Source: Paenibacillus luteus
Lineage (GTDB): Bacteria; Bacillota; Bacilli; Paenibacillales; Paenibacillaceae
DNA: 64,000 bases
Assembly: GCF_006542765.1 (NCBI RefSeq)
Contig: NZ_SKCD01000022.1
Coordinates: 496,001 to 560,000, forward strand
Direction: 5' to 3'
This document shows, piece by piece, positions 63,262-64,000 of the stretch (position 1 is its first letter; each line of letters begins with the position of its first letter). The notes beneath the pieces were generated by a model, which saw only the letters and a program-made list of their open reading frames with translations, was not told the origin of the DNA and searched no databases. Position numbers and translations under genes: made by a program.

Positions 63262-63464
63262 GTCAGCCGAAGGCTGCGCGGCGTCAGATCGCTCCAGACT
63301 TCATTGACATAAGTCATGCAGTCTTCCTTCGTGCCGGTTTTACCTGCATCGCTCCAACCAGCCGGGTTCGCCATGGCGAGCGGCCACAGGGCGTATTGCT
63401 CCTCCTCGTTGACGACGACCTTGTAAAGAGACTCTTTCTTCATTTCCGTTGTTCCATCGACCAT
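63258..63464 (-). CDS. MbtH-like protein
   Basis: 68 residues: YKVVVNEEEQYALWPLAMAN then PAGWSDAGKTGTKEDCMTYV and NEVWSDLTPRSLR. The signature NxExQxxLWP and the tryptophans that grip the adenylation domain are present. MbtH-like proteins are chaperone-like partners of adenylation domains in nonribosomal peptide synthetases. The ATG at 63464 has GGAGGAGG 8 bases upstream; longer frames from 63482 and 63491 lack good spacing. It lies between the MFS gene and the transferase. Confidence 0.93.
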   Translation of the reverse strand: MVDGTTEMKKESLYKVVVNEEEQYALWPLAMANPAGWSDAGKTGTKEDCMTYVNEVWSDLTPRSLRLT

Positions 63465-63487
63465 ACGCTTATCCTCCTCCATTATTT

Positions 63488-64000
63488 TCACGCTCCGACT
63501 CCCATTTGACGATCGGCGCGATTCTGCAATTGATCCTTGTCCCGGATGATAACCGCGTCAGGCACGGCATCCGGCAATATCGTCTCCATGTGGCGAAGCT
63601 GGGGATAACTCATTCCGATTACGGCCCAAATGAACAAGATTAGTCCAATCCCCGTAATCAGCAAGCCCATTCCGCCGGCGGGGCCGAACAATCCAGCTTC
63701 GGAAATACCCCTGGGCAGCGACGACGCAAGAGGCGCGAATAAGGATGCGACGAGCGGACCAGCCAATAGGAAACTGAGCGGTCTCATGCTAAAGGCCATG
63801 ACCTGATTCGTGGCTAGAACGCGTCCCTGAAGCTCCAGTCCGACCTTTGTCTGAATGAGTGCCAACCAATGCGTGTTGATGAGCGCAAGCGCCATGCCAA
63901 AGCCAAACAGCCCGACCGCTGCCGTAGCGAGCGAAGGATAGATGCCTACGACCGCGATCGACAGTCCCGTCAGCATGACGAAGCCAACCATGCCGTCCGC
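63488..64000 (-). CDS. MFS transporter (C-terminal part, runs off the right edge)
   Basis: The last 170 codons of a major-facilitator protein. Four or more membrane helices are visible (FVMLTGLSIAVVGIYPSLAT; AAVGLFGFGMALALINTHWL; GMGLLITGIGLILFIWAVIG), with ALIQTKVGLELQGRVLATNQ between helices, typical of the EntS/MFS-3 exporter group. It ends RADRQMGVGA. The frame continues past 64000. It lies just upstream of mbtH, with only a few bases between stop and the best mbtH start, so it is probably the exporter for the peptide made by the nearby synthetase. Confidence 0.85.
   Translation of the reverse strand, partial: ADGMVGFVMLTGLSIAVVGIYPSLATAAVGLFGFGMALALINTHWLALIQTKVGLELQGRVLATNQVMAFSMRPLSFLLAGPLVASLFAPLASSLPRGISEAGLFGPAGGMGLLITGIGLILFIWAVIGMSYPQLRHMETILPDAVPDAVIIRDKDQLQNRADRQMGVGA

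Noticed and set aside
1..64000. tRNA or rRNA genes
   Set aside because: No cloverleaf with GTTCRANYC-type arms or rRNA core sequence was recognised; a covariance-model scan would be decisive.

Overview
The window looks like chromosome of a spore-forming, motile, plant-polysaccharide-degrading Gram-positive bacterium, most likely Paenibacillus or a close relative. Evidence: sigma-K sequences (sporulation), a GH11 xylanase of the Bacillus circulans type, S-layer-homology (SLH) domains, YesM/YesN-type two-component regulators, LplB/LplC/LipO-type sugar ABC transporters, strong AGGAGG ribosome-binding sites, CcpA-type cre boxes and a CsrA-controlled flagellin. No taxonomic marker gene was seen, so the genus is an inference.

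Layout. 0-7.2 kb: a sugar isomerase fragment and SGNH esterase (minus), a membrane-bound AraC-type regulator and GH3 glycosidase (plus), and an MDR dehydrogenase (minus). 7.3-18.7 kb: a 2603-residue secreted carbohydrate-active protein behind an ABC importer (two permeases plus lipoprotein). 19-20.7 kb: a SUMF1-type lipoprotein and xylanase xynA. 21-21.4 kb: sigK fragment A. 21.5-29.2 kb: a four-gene Wadjet (jetDABC) plasmid-defence operon, with a decayed zeta-toxin fragment beside it. 30-33.7 kb: a SEC-C protein and cysDN; CysN carries a degenerate APS-kinase tail. 34-35.8 kb: a TetR regulator divergent from a DsbA-like oxidoreductase. 36-49.4 kb: an SLH-cohesin anchor protein, a dockerin-bearing beta-helix/CBM9 protein, a second ABC importer, and its YesN/YesM regulators. 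50-51.3 kb: an ECF sigma/anti-sigma pair. 51.5-62 kb: a scarred region with sigK fragments C and D, an IS30 element with a broken transposase, IS remnants, orphan genes, and a motility block (giant flagellin, two csrA genes). 62.5-64 kb: the edge of a nonribosomal-peptide locus (MFS exporter, MbtH, Sfp-type transferase).

How it works together. Two transporter/regulator/enzyme sets appear built for plant cell-wall polysaccharides: secreted multi-modular enzymes break down polymer, lipoproteins and CUT1 permeases import oligosaccharides (the ATPase is not encoded here, as usual for this family), and internal GH3, isomerase and dehydrogenase enzymes finish the job. cre boxes ahead of xynA, the dockerin protein and the second solute-binding protein point to carbon catabolite repression. 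The SLH-cohesin and dockerin pair suggests a minimal cell-surface enzyme complex.

Best leads: the cohesin/dockerin pair; four sigK 3' fragments broken at the same codon and sharing the same non-sigK flank; a flagellin leader packed with GGA motifs including a GGA-loop hairpin, next to duplicated csrA genes; the degenerate kinase tail of CysN; and the Wadjet operon lying between two scars. All calls come from reading the sequence; no database search was run.
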